NCBI GenBank assembly: GCA_004194705.1
Contig: SADC01000032.1
Span: 124,001-188,000, forward strand
Direction of reading: 5' to 3'
From: Ditylenchus dipsaci
Taxonomy: Eukaryota > Nematoda > Chromadorea > Rhabditida > Anguinidae
Length of the DNA: 64,000 bases
Position 1 is the first letter of the stretch. Each line of letters begins with the position of its first letter. The notes beneath the pieces are model-generated. The model had not been told where the DNA came from, searched no databases, and was given only the letters and a program-made list of their open reading frames with translations. The position numbers and the translations under genes are program-made. Below are positions 1 to 12,500 of the stretch, piece after piece.

Positions 1-708
1 AACCAGAGCCTTCTTTCTTATGAGATCGTTTACTGAAAAGGTTTTATAAAAATCCAATTTGATTTGGTCTTGAACCTTACTTGTTTCGACAGTCGTTCGA
101 CTTATGCCAAGTCTCACCGCAAATTCTACACAAACGAGACCCTAAAAATCAAATATGGAAAAAAACAATGAAATGCATGTTTAAATCTTACCATAAGCAT
201 AACCTTCACTTCTTGAACCATGTCATCAATTTCCAGCCAGTAGGGATTACAGTTGTTTACAGCAGATCCTTGCAACTTGATAATTTCGTCCACTTCTACA
301 AAACTACTAATAGCTACTTTAAGATTTAATGATGATCGTAAGTTACCTACCTTTACGCCAGGGCCCTTTCAACCAAAATTTAAATTTGTAAGGGCATCCT
401 TTCTTGACGTGGCTCTTGGAACCGCACACATAGCAATCTCCTACGTTGATACCAAGATTCAAGAAGACGTCTAAAAAATCGAAATAAGAAACGAATTCAG
501 GCAAATATAACCTACTAGCCGGGCAATCAGTGACAATATGACCGCGGTAGTGGCACATAAAACAATGTCGATTCGACAGAGCTGTGTATTGCGAGGAGAA
601 AATGTGCATGTTGTTGACAGGACATTGCGAAGCTTTATGACCACCTTTGCCACAAACAGAACAGCAGAAGCTTTTTTGAGCCATGTTTTGATGACGAGAG
701 CGAGATAG
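1..708 (-). CDS. CCHC zinc-knuckle protein, 3' end off the window
   Basis: Minus-strand gene read right to left. Exon 351-708 holds an ATG at 684-682 just after a TTTTCAG acceptor, then three C-x2-C-x4-H-x4-C knuckles (CSVCGKGGHKASQC, CFMCHYRGHIVTDC, CYVCGSKSHVKKGC). It ends at donor AAAG/GTAGGT. Exon 192-295 continues in frame with a charged segment (EVDEIIKLQ). Exon 81-141 gives a fourth knuckle (CRICGETWHKSNDC), and exon 4 (32 down to 1, after TTTTCAG) is basic (KRSHKKEG) and runs off the edge. The exon 2 to exon 3 junction is out of phase by one missing base. Tandem CCHC knuckles normally bind single-stranded RNA or DNA; no protease or polymerase is visible, so a host RNA-binding protein is more likely than a retroelement Gag, but the latter is not excluded. 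It is divergent from the NPC1 gene, about 0.95 kb away. Confidence 0.72.
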
Positions 709-1656
709 CTGAAAATAAAGAAAATGAAAATATATCTCTAGAATGTGCAAAGAAGAGATTTTGGAGTTTGTCGTGAGGGCGATTTGTGAAAAAACTGTAG
801 CGAGCGATTGGATATTCTGCAGAAGATAATTATTAATGTGGACGCCCTTCACGTAGGAGTGGTCAAGCCCACAAAAGTCGACGCCGAAGCACAATATGGC
901 AATTGGAAGCAGTTGAAGAGCACTGGAAAGCCTGTTTTGTCTTAGAAAGAAGTCACGTTGTTTGAAAAAATTGGTCTTCTTTAGACTAAAGTAACAAAGC
1001 CAACTTGTGATACAGTCAAACCTCGATAATTAAGCAATGGCTTGGTCTCGAAAAGTGTCAGATTATTGAAATTTGACTGTTCACAGCAGCATGGATGCAG
1101 CCAGCTTTTTTTTAACTTTGTGGAACAAAAACAGCGGAAAAGTCTGAAAATGAGACTTTTGCCACGACAAGCCTCCCTTCTGAAAATAATCTAGCTACGT
1201 CTCTGCACAAGAATGAACAAAAATGACCGCATCTTTAACTTTTTCATAGGCGAGAATAATTTTAAGTTTCACATCCATTTCACAACCCTAGTGTAAACAC
1301 CGTAGAAAAATTGTAATGCCACTATCCAAAAAATTGAAAAGTTATTTCTTATTTCCCGGCTGGTTTGGGCTAAATTTTTCACTAAAATGTTCAGTCTAAA
1401 AATGCATACGGTGTTTCAAGAAGGTCTCACGACATCAAAGGCTCATAAATTATTGCCCTGATGCGATTTTGAAAATCTGTTTACATAGTCATTACTAGAG
1501 TGACGGGCACTCGCGATTGGTAAATAATGTAAAAACACGATTTTTGCTTGGTCTCCCTGTGGTTTGAATTCTGGTCTCTGAATGGCCAGTAGTAGTATAA
1601 CTTAAAATCAAAACTAAGATTCAAAATCACAGAAAATAGGACTAAAGCTTTTGCAG
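709..1656. other. intergenic / 5' region between divergent genes
   Basis: No exon supported on either strand. It should contain the first exon(s) of NPC1 (signal peptide and first cysteine segment), which I could not identify with confidence. A short pogo/Tigger-like inverted repeat lies at about 1012-1080. The rest is AT-rich without obvious structure. Confidence 0.5.
1012..1080. repeat. short Tigger/pogo-like MITE
   Basis: Starts CAGTCAAACCTCGATAATT and ends with the inverted match AATTTGACTG. These ends resemble the common animal pogo/Tigger terminal repeat. About 70 bp, no coding capacity. A related motif (CAGTGAATTCTCGATTT) is present at 49491-49595. Confidence 0.5.
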
Positions 1657-4600
1657 TTTCTACGATGGACCTCCAGTGCCAGTCTCTTTTAGACAAGACC
1701 AACTGTACAAAGAACTGTGTCCCCAACTGTTTGCAGATTCAGTCAACACTCCGGTTGTCTGTTGCAACCATGCCCAGTTTGAATTGCTGCAGCAACAGAT
1801 GACTGTGCCACAACAACTGCTCTCCAGATGTCCAAGCTGCTATTCTAACTGTGAGTTGGGACTCAAGTACCTGTTTTATGAGCAATAATTAGTTTTTCAG
1901 TCGTCAATTTCTGGTGCCAATTCACATGTTTGTTTTATTCGTACAGTTGACTCATGGTATAAAAACTCCTTTCTCCTCAAAATATTTTCAAAATATCAAT
2001 AGCATCTAAATTTTTTCGGAATATTAAACATACACTTAACACTCCGAGCCTCATGCGTGACTTTTGCCATTTCTGAAGCAGAATTTCATGGAGAACACGA
2101 TGGCTTTTTCAGATTTTCTTTTCAAATCTAAAAAGTGGTTCAAATCGACCTTTGAAACATGTGACCCATATGCCGGGCTCTACAAACTTAGATCAGGCTA
2201 TAACTTTTTCTACAGATATGATTTTAATCTGTTTCAAAAACTATAAATGCTTCTCATTAGCTCTTCTATCTTTCTGTAGATTAATAACTATCACTTAGAC
2301 CAAAAAAAAAATTAAATTCATCAAAGATCCCTGAAATGTGAGTTTTGAAAATCGCAGTTATTTCACAAAAATGCCTATAACTTTCACTGTATCGATTTTT
2401 TTAAAGCATACTTTACGGCATCTGAAAAAACACATTCTGCGCTACAAAATGACGTGTTACGTTATTATACGTGCCTCCCAGCCCGACTCACAATACAGTG
2501 TTGTAAGTCCGTCTGAGGAATATAAGGATTTTAAGGATTATGTTTTAGATAGCATATTCGTAAACACTGCACACCCTGTAAAGACAATAAAACATTCCGT
2601 GTTTTTTAAAGTATTAAGAATAGTTTTGCACTATTTTCTGTCCTATTTGTGTGAAAAAAAAAATTCAAAAGGCGCGCATTTAAATAATTTTCAAATGAGT
2701 ATGATGGTATGCATGAATTTCTGAACACCAACCCAATTAGTCCACTTAACATTCTCCGGGATCTAGTGCATCAAAAGTTTATTGAACTAGGAGAAAACAA
2801 TACCTTATTCGACGCGCCACATTTCGAGGGTTCGTCCGGTGTATCATAAGTATTTAGATAAACTTTTTGGTATATAATAGTTAAATTATATAGTGAAACA
2901 CTTGGGATGAGATTCAGAATTTCTTGTAGTGGCGATTGTGAATCGTCATTAGGTGCAATGCAGTTTTACTTAACCTGAATACCTATAATGCACCGGACGA
3001 ATCCTCGAAATGTGGCGCGTCGAATAAGGTATTGTTTTCTCCTAGTTCAATAAACTTTTGATGCACTAGACCCCGGAGAATGATAAGTAGACTAATTGGG
3101 TTGGTGTTCAGAAATTCATGCATACCATTATACTCATTTGAAAATTATTCATAAGAAAGCATAGATTACATCAGACCACAGCAACCTTAGAACCAGTTTC
3201 TAATGTAGAATCTAAATCCATAAACAGATCTTTGAAAAAATCACAGAAAAACAGATAATTATAGAAGTTTATCCCAAAAATGTATATTTCAAAATATGTA
3301 AAGTAGTTTTGAAATGCTTTTTTGTCTCGAAATTCAGAATGTATGGAAAGAAACTGATATTCATAAAAAAGATTGTTCGTTCAGCTACAAAATAAACTAT
3401 AGAATATGATTTCGTCATGAACCAACTCGAAGATATGAACAAAAATACAAAATATCACTAAAATTTTCGAATAAAAATTAAATGCGCGCCTTTTAAAATT
3501 TTTTACGCACAAATAGGACAGAAAATAGTGCAAAACTATTCTTAATACTTTAAAAAACACGGAATGTTTTATTGTCTTTACAGGGTGTGCAGTGCTTACA
3601 AATATGCTATCTAAAACATAATCCTTAAAATCCTTATATTCCTCAGACGGACTTACAACACTGTATTGTGAGTCGGGCTGGGAGGCACGTATAATAACGT
3701 AACACGTCATTTTGTAGCGCAGAATGTGTTTTTTCAGATGCCGTAAAGTATGCTTTAAAAAAATCGATACAGTGAAAGTTATAGGCATTTTTGTGAAATA
3801 ACTGCGATTTTCAAAACTCACATTTCAGGGATCTTTGATGAATTTAATTTTTTTTTTGGTCTAAGTGATAGTTATTAATCTACAGAAAGATAGAAGAGCT
3901 AATGAGAAGCATTTATAGTTTTTGAAACAGATTAAAATCATATCTGTAGAAAAAGTTATAGCCTGATCTAAGTTTGTAGAGCCCGGCATATGGGTCACAT
4001 GTTTCAAAGGTCGATTTGAACCACTTTTTAGATTTGAAAAGAAAATCTGAAAAAGCCATCGTGTTCTCCATGAAATTCTGCTTCAGAAATGGCAAAAGTC
4101 ACGCATGAGGCTCGGAGTGTTAAACCTTTATAAAGTGGCATCCAGGGTTGACGGCGGTCGCGGTGCTGTCTTTTTTGGAAGGCTGTGTTAACCAATTTTT
4201 GATTAGTTTTTAGATTCTGTTTTTACCGTTCTGTTCAGCATGAAAAAAGAGGCACAGTCTTTAGAATAATGACGACCACTCCATAAATTGTTTCAGTGAT
4301 TAAAAGAGACTTTCTGAGAAAATGATAAAGTCACAAAGGAAATTTACCACGATTTTTTTTCAAAATTTTTCTGTGATGACCATTGTGTTTTAGTACTTTT
4401 CCTGAGCAACTTTGAAAAAGACAGTCTATGTGAAACATGCACGTTGGCCGAAATATAGACATTTTAAAGAATGCATTCAATTTTTGTTCTTAATTTTCAC
4501 CATTCTGATATAAATCTTGATTTTTACTTATTTTAACGCAGTTTTCTGTGAAAGTTTGGTGCTGTTAGGACCGGCCTGAACTGCGCTTTCTTTAAAGATA

Positions 4601-6577
4601 CTTAAAAATCCGGAACAACTCGTTTTTTTTGAAAAAAGTGTGTTTTTCAAAATGCAAATTTTCGTGAAAAATGACAATTTCTCCATTTTTCAAATATTCC
4701 GACCTAATTTTTATTGGAGATTCTGATACAGCATTTAAAACTGAACAAGTCTGCCGAAAAAAATTTCGGATCGAGAGTGGGGGAGGGAGGGGGGTCGGAA
4801 AGTTATAGCCATTTGAATCCTCCATCTCACACGAAATTTCCAACACAATTTCCCCTAACTTATTAAGAACATCAAATTTTAACACCGGATTCGTGCTCAG
4901 CGTGGTCGATTTGCATGTGAAACTGCTTTAACATCAAAAAGTTGCCTTCAAATTTCGAAATCGGTTCGATACAAAAAATATTTAAAAGTGTTTTATTGAG
5001 TTATTATAATTCTTTTAAATAGTTTTTTTTCCCATTTTTTTTTCTCGTGGTATTCGAACCATTCGGACTAAAAAATGTACCCTCCCCTTTAAGGGCAACT
5101 GCCATGCGTTTTGGATTGTCCTCCACCAATTCAAAAAAATTCCCTAATTATTGAACTTCTGTACGGATTTTTCAACTTGTTTTCTAACAAAATAAGGCCT
5201 AGAATTTAATTTTAGTGGTGGTTTCGTTAGAAACCAGATTGAAACATTCGCACAGAAGTTCAATGATTAGGAAAAAAATTTGAATTCCCGGGTTCTGGTT
5301 CTGGTAGTCGCACAAATATATTATTTGGTAGTCGCCAAATAATGCCAAATTTGAGAAAATATTTAGGTTCGCCTATGCAGTACAACTTCCTAAATGTGGT
5401 GGAAATGAAAAACGACTCCAACGCTATCTACGATGATGAAGGCTACATTTCTAGGTAAACCACTTTTTCTAGAATTAGGAGGGTGGGTTTCTATCCGTTT
5501 GATTTAGGATTGAATACTATGTAAGTTTTCAAATGCACTGTTTCGTTTAAAGAACTTTGCCAATTTTATTGCTTATAGGTCAACAAAACATATGCCTTAG
5601 AGCTGTTTGAGTCCTGCAAAAATGTGAGTTTTCAATTAGGGCTGAAGTTTGGCATGACAAATTATTCCGGAAAAAAAAGATTTTAAAAAATTTCTCGTGT
5701 GTTTCAAGCTCTGAAAAACGCAAAAAAAATCTTTTTATTTGGAAGAGGTAGTTTTTTGAAAGAAACGATGACTGAATTTTGTCTTTTTGCTTTGGGGGAC
5801 TAAACTAATAAAAAAACCAAAAAAGACAGAATTTGAGCATCGTTTTGAACCTGGGGCCTATCGAATAAAATCCGATCAATACTTTGTATACATGCATTCA
5901 GAAACTTTTTTTGCAAAGCTCTAGTGGGAAAAACTGGAAACGAAAAAAAGATATTCAGGTACCCTCCAGTACCCTTCACCTTGTACCCCAACGCAAAAAG
6001 TACAAATTTAGTCTATAGACAAATAAAACTATTTATAGACCCTAAAACATACGAAAAATTGCTAAAGGTCTTATCAAGAGATGTTAGTTCATTGTTCAAT
6101 CCTCATCACTTTAGGTGAGGACCACCACTGGTGATTACGTCTTAAACCTGCTTTGGTGAGTTCCCAACATTTTTTTTCATTTCCAAAATAAGCCTAAATT
6201 TAGTGGCACAAGTGTGGAGAACTGCACACCAGAAAGGCTCTTCAAATACCTGGGAACTTACAACAAAGGTTTCGTAACTGCAAATATTTACTTTGATTCC
6301 TGTTAAATTATTGCTGTGTTTAGCCATCCATGTTCCCTTTACAATAGATGTGGTTTTGACAGAAACCAATTTCACGGTAATTTTTGGCAACAAAAATTTA
6401 GAAGAAAAACTTTTAACTATTTTTTTGTGCTGCTAGGTAGGCAAACGGAGCATGAAGCCAATGAATACAACCACTTACAAATGCAATTCTTCATCTGATG
6501 TGTCGGATAAGGCTTGTTCGTGCTTGGACTGCTTATCTTCCTGTACTGCTTCAGCTCCTTTCCCCATAATTTTTGAG
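1657..6577 (+). CDS. NPC1: NPC1 N-terminal sterol-binding domain and Pro/Cys linker (9 exons)
   Basis: Exon 1657-1850 carries [18 protein letters not shown], the paired cysteines VVCC and [11 protein letters not shown], matching the NPC1 N-terminal cholesterol-binding domain. The 27-nt micro-exon 1901-1927 supplies FVNFWCQFT, the segment that precedes the CSP motif encoded by exon 5367-5454. The 13-nt exon 5508-5520 and 45-nt exon 5579-5623 give [19 protein letters not shown]. Exons 6115-6155 and 6204-6268 join as NLLC/GTSVENC. Exon 6324-6376 gives [16 protein letters not shown]. Exon 6437-6577 ends the domain with [10 protein letters not shown] and the cysteine-dense [13 protein letters not shown] linker. 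Splice phases agree across every junction here. The 3.4-kb intron 1928-5366 is mostly a foldback transposon. Confidence 0.9.
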
Positions 6578-9500
6578 GTAATTCCTAAAATTCCACGCCC
6601 CGAGAAGAAGAAGGGGCTAAAGCCCGGTTAGCCCCTCCCCCTGGATACGTCCCTGACTGTATCTCAAAAGGGCCATATTTCCTAGCAAAATTTGACATTT
6701 ATCATTAGTACAAAGGTTTTATAGGACAATTGCAAGATGGCTATGATGGTAAGTGCTTTGTCAATTCCCACATAAAGAGTTACAAAAAAATTTAATTCAA
6801 GGAATGCTCCACTGCCATGGGCATTATTGCTATTGGAGTATTGGCTGGCACAATTATGGTTTTCTCAATGGCTGCTATTATGCCGAAAACTGCCTTGTTT
6901 TAGATCACAATTGTGCTCCACTATGTTTTGCAGAGGTATACTGCAGAAGATGAGGAAGAACATCAGTTAAAATACAATGCTGATCTCAAAAATCTTCCAG
7001 AATGAAGTTAGAAGAGAAACTGGTATTTTGGTGTGGAAACTACGGAAAAGTTGGTTTTAAAAATATTGGTCAAAAATTCACCGGAGAATATTCGCTGAAC
7101 AAAAGTAGCTTTTTGTGAGAATTTTTTGTGAAGCTACCCAGCAGCTGAAATTTCCTCAAGAGAACTAATAAAAAAATTCAAAATAAAGCTCAGTCACTGA
7201 GATATGTGACCTGAAGCTGGATGGTCATCATTTGAAAATCCGGCCCTCGTGTAGATTCCAGTCTATTTTTTGAATTGTTCCTCTTGTTGTTTTATTTGGC
7301 TTGAACTTAGGCGGCGCGTAGGTTAGGATGGGCTCGAACATATACTGCAAACTACAAAATAGTAGAAAAAATGATTGAGTCCGTCCTGGCGTATAATGGT
7401 CCACTCTGCAACAAAGCAAAAGCCAAAAAGCAACAAAAAACAACAAAAAGGGTGGCCACGGGAAAAAAATAGACCGGATTTAGCACTAGGACCGAAAGTC
7501 TTGGCAGTCCAACTTCAGATTACATCTCAGCAACTAAAATTGATTTTAAATTAATTCCTGAGAACATTTCAGGTGCTATGTAACCAAAAAAAATTCACGT
7601 AAATAATACTTGTTGAATAAACGGGGAGGAGAAAATTGGGCCATTTCAAATTGGGCCAACTTGTCGACAACTTTTTCATTGGTATTTCACTCAAAATCGT
7701 GGCCCCGTTTTCATTGACCAATTCGTAATTGTTCAATTTGAATTTGGCCCAATTTGAATAGGCCCAGTTTGAAGTGGCCCAGTTTGAAATGGCTCAATCT
7801 TCTCCCTAGAGTTGCTGAATGGATAATTATCCGGACAATTATCCGGATAATTATCGGATAATTATCCGGCTAATTATTCATAATTAGCCGACTATATAAA
7901 ATATGGCTAATTATAATTCGGTTGTTCGGAATTAAATAGTTGGGGTAATATTTAAAAATTAACGCAAATTTCTAAAAATTGACCGCAAATTCTGAAAAAT
8001 GACCGCAAATTTCTGACTTGCCTTGTAGGACCAAGGCATATTTTCATGGGATCACAGGTTAAAATTTTTCTCTCAGCAAACACCTTTTTTCTTGATAAAT
8101 AGCCTTGAAATGATCTTAAAGGGGTCAGTAAAACTCAGGGTTGCTATATACACCAACAGGAAGCCAATCAGAAATTCGCGGTCAATTTTTAGAAATTTGT
8201 GGTCAATTTTCAGAAATTTGCGGTCATTTTTTAGAAATTTGAAGTTAAATTTGCGATTAAATACCACCCAAATAGTTGCTCAAAATGTTATTGTTCTGAT
8301 ATGGGAACTTCGACTCGTTGTTATGTTTTTCCAAAATCATGTATAAATTCAAGGATTTATGCAATTTTTGATCAATTACCGATATAAAATCATAATTAGC
8401 CGGTTTTTGGCTAATTATGGATAATTACCCGGATAATTATCCGATTTTTAATTACCCGGCTAATTAAGCAACTCTACTTCTCCCCATCCCCGAAAAACAT
8501 CAAAATTTAAAAAAATCATCTCAAACTGGCTATTTTCCGAATTTATCATGGCTGGAAACTAGGGTAGGATTCGGTCGGCTGTTTTTGGATCGCTCGGTTT
8601 AAAAAACCCGGTCTTTTTCGAACCCTGTTTTCGGTTTTGGTTTTTTCAAAAATTTTCGGTCGGTTAACCAATCTCTACCTGATTTTCCGTTAATTTTCGT
8701 CGTGAATAAACCGGTATTTTGCTAAACCCGGTTTTCGGTTAACCGACCGAACCCTACCCTACTGGAAACCAAAAAAAATTAATATCTAACTTCGAAAAAA
8801 ATTTCAGTTTGTCGCTGAAAATTCCAAATTTGTCTTTCTGGTAGGACTCGTCCCAGCCATATTCGCCTCTTTGGGCATGTACTCCCTGAAACTAACAACC
8901 GACCCAGTAGAGTTGTGGTCTTCTCCAGGCAGCAAGGCTCGTGAGCAAAGGACTTTTTTAACAAATACTTGACGTATGAGTTTTCTTATAGTCTTGCCAA
9001 TGTAATTGTTGAACCAGCTTTTTCAGTCCCTTCTACCGCACCGAGCAGTTCATGATAGTGCCCCGAGAACAGAGCATGTACGAGAGGGAGGACCCCAACA
9101 ATTTTCTAAGAACAATCGAGTATGGCCAGTGTTCCGCAAGTCTTTCCTGGAAGAATCTTTCAAGCTCTACCTCAGTGTGCTCTCCCTAACCACCTCTTCG
9201 GATGCAACCGGCAATGTTTCGTTAAATGACATCTGTTTCAAGCCACTGCATCCGGAGAACAACAATTGCTTTGTCCTTTCTGTCTTCAATTATTTCCAGG
9301 TAATAATACAGAATTTATTTTGTGATTGCGAGCTATTGGTTTGCAGAACAATATTTCCAATCTAAATCTGGTCGAAGACAGCTCATTTTCCACCCACGAC
9401 TATTTAGACCACTTGATGGACTGCACCAGCAATCCATATACAATGGTAAGTTAACCCATTTACAGTTAACCCTTGATAAAAACCGGCACTTCTGTGTACC

Positions 9501-12500
9501 TGCCGTAGGATACTGTTTACCGAGGAATCATTTTGTTCTAAGTTTTTGCTAGCCAAGCAAATCAGGCCTTTTAGAGTACCGATTTATCGATGGTGTCAAT
9601 TTGATTAGTGCCGATTTATTAAGGGTTAAATTAAGGGTTAAGCATAGTTGCAGAAATACAGTCAGGCACTTGTGACTGTTAATCTTGATATACTTTCAGA
9701 GCTCCAAACTCAAACTTCACTGCTTGGGAGACTTCGGAGCGCCTGTTCAGCCTTACATCGTGCTGGGTGACTTTGATCTCAAAAACATGAAATATGAGTC
9801 TGCACATGGACTGGTAAGTTCCAACTGAAATCTTAGTGATTAGTATGACTTACCCATACATTTTCTAAGTTTTTCAATGCAGAGAAAATTTATGGATGAA
9901 CAACAAAAACTCTCTTAGAAAAGACCGTAGTCTTAGGCACGATTATAGGCCTTATCTGCTGTAGTATATAGGGTCCCGAGAATTTTGGAGGAAATGAAAC
10001 GCTCATATCTAGGGTCTATCTAGGGTCCACACTTCGTCAGACGGTTTTAGCAATCCTTTTTTGTCGTGCTTTTTTATGCTCTCGTACAAAAAATAAAAGA
10101 ATTTGAGATACCTAAAATCCTACGTGTGGTTAGAAATTTGAAAATTTTCAAACTACAGGAGGTAATGAGGTAAGTTGAAATTTCAATTTTTTGGACAAAA
10201 GTGTAAAAAAAAATAAACGATAAGAAAAAATGGTTGCAAACAAACCATTTTCTTGAAATTTTGGCCCAAAAGGAGATAAGAACGTTTCAAATTCTCGAAA
10301 AAAATTTATGGGACATCCCATAAAATAAGCGCTGGAAACATACCTAAGTCATATTCAACATTGATTCTTCCAGGTAATCACTCTTCTAATCAACAACTAT
10401 GTGGAACCAGAAGAAAATGAGAAAGCATTGGCATGGGAGGACAAATACATCAAATTCATGAGAGCTGTTCACAACCCCAACTACACCATCTCTTTTATGT
10501 GACTTTTTGCACTTTCAAAATTAAAATAGAGATTGTATCATATTTTTTCAGGGCGGAGAGGTCCTTGCAGGTTGTTTTTTGGCGCTACTGGCTTATACCA
10601 CCCCATTTTTCATGCATCCAGAGTCACTTTCGAGTGATTTGTGTCTAAGGTATGTGGGTGTGCGCATCTCAACTCCAAGCCCCAAGCCCCCTGCGCCCCC
10701 GAAGGGGGCGCAGGGGGCTTGAGAGTTAGAGATGCGCGCACGCACTTACCTTAGACATGATTCCGAGAAGTACTCTTGATCAAAAAATGCATATAGAGTC
10801 TCTTTTTGCCACGGCCCAGTTGAAAAACATGGTAAGACAGCCGAAGAATGGCCAAAAAAATTGACTAAAAAGTGGCCCCTATTGTTCCCTACCCTCCCAA
10901 TACAGCCCATAATCCCTTTTAAATTGCTTTTCTAGGCTTTTTACGTAAAAATTATTACTTAAAAATTATTTTTAGATACTCTGAAAAAACTTGATTTTGG
11001 GGGGGGGGTATATCATAGTAGCTTTTGGGGGGGGGGGGGTATAAGCCAGTAGGTCCGATTTTGGGGGGGGGGTATAAGAAAGCAGCTTTTTGGGGGGGGG
11101 GGGTTTATAAGCCAGTAGGGTCTGTTTTTTACTTGTGACGGCTTACGAAGCAAGATTAAACTTTTGGGTTTCAGGACGAGATAAAAGACAAAGTGCTTCA
11201 GACGCATTGACAGTGGTGCTCAGCTACTTGTTCATGTTCTTCTATGTGGCCTTTGCTTTGGGCCAGTACCAAGTCAGTGGAAACAAACTGTGAGTAGGAA
11301 TTCCATAAATCGGCTATATTTTATAATTTTCAGTCAAATTTAAGGTGTTCCCTGTTTATCAACTCCAAGTTCATAGTCGGAATTGTGGGGATTCTGAGTG
11401 TAACGTTGAGTGTCACAAGCTCCATTGGTCTTTTCGCCTTGTATGAGTGAGTAGTTGACTATTTTAGAAGCTTACTATAGTTCTGCTCAGGATAGTCCTG
11501 TCAAAAATTCGCAAAGGGAGTAATTCACAAGAAGAGTTTGGACCCGTAGGCTTTAAACACTTGGTTTAAACACTCACTTTAAACACTCACCAAAACGATA
11601 AAGAAAGGTATAACGAAATATTAGCGACCTATTTTACTGCAAAAAACATCAAATAGCTTTCCTAGTTGACGTTATAAAATAGTCATAATTTGGTCAATTT
11701 TATCGTTATTTTATAACGTCAACTAGGAAAGCTATTTGATGTTTTTTACAGTAAAATAAGTCGCTAATATTCTCGTTATACCTTTCTTTATCGTTTTGGT
11801 AAAAAAAATCAGTAAAAGGGTCTGAATCAGCAAAAATAAGGAATAAATAAAAAAGGAATAAAACCGATAAAAAACCGGTAAAATAGGGCAATTTTATCGG
11901 TTTTCCCCACCATGATTTACTCTAAGGGTCAAATTGAATTTCCTCAACAAAAGTGTGAAATTCCCCTCCAAATTCAAATTCACTAAAAATAGTGAATTTC
12001 CCCACCGAAATTGTGAAATTCCCCATCAAATTTTTAAAAAAATTATTTATGCCTTTTTCTGTCCAAGACCAAACAAATTTTGCATAATTTTGCAAGAATT
12101 CAAATTTTTTAGCCTGAAAATGACTTGGATTGCTTAGAATCCCACCCCGGAATGGCCAGAAGTCCCTGAAAGTTGGTTTTTGGGGGTTTAATAAAGGAGT
12201 GTAAACTTTTTTAATCGCTCAGAACTCCACCCTGAACCACTCAAAATCATCCTAAACCTGGAATTCTGAGCGATTAAGACAATTAGAGGGGGGGGGAAGG
12301 TAAGTGAGTGCGCGCATCTACAATTAGAGGGGGGGGCTACTATCAGAGTAAATACGGTACCTGGTTTTTCTGTAGTAAGCCTGTCTGTAGTAAGCCAGTG
12401 ACTGCTGAAACAATAGTTTTTTTGTCCGAAATCATGCTTGCAATGCTCGAAAATTTACTTTATGTTATATATGAGGAGGAGAACAGGACTTGGTCCTGAT

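Noticed and set aside
2338..3821. Two similar ORFs of 128 and 146 codons on opposite strands
   Set aside because: They are mirror copies of the arms of the 2040-4119 foldback; no family signal and T-rich composition.
4540..4600. Possible micro-exon encoding FCES in the large NPC1 intron
   Set aside because: No donor keeps the frame, and the 27-nt exon at 1901-1927 fills the gap exactly in length, phase and sequence.
5924..6118. 64-codon ORF with PVPFTLYPN, at first taken as an NPC1 exon
   Set aside because: The real equivalent of that segment (HVPFTIDVV) is in exon 6324-6376 and all phases match without this ORF, which lies in intron 5624-6114.
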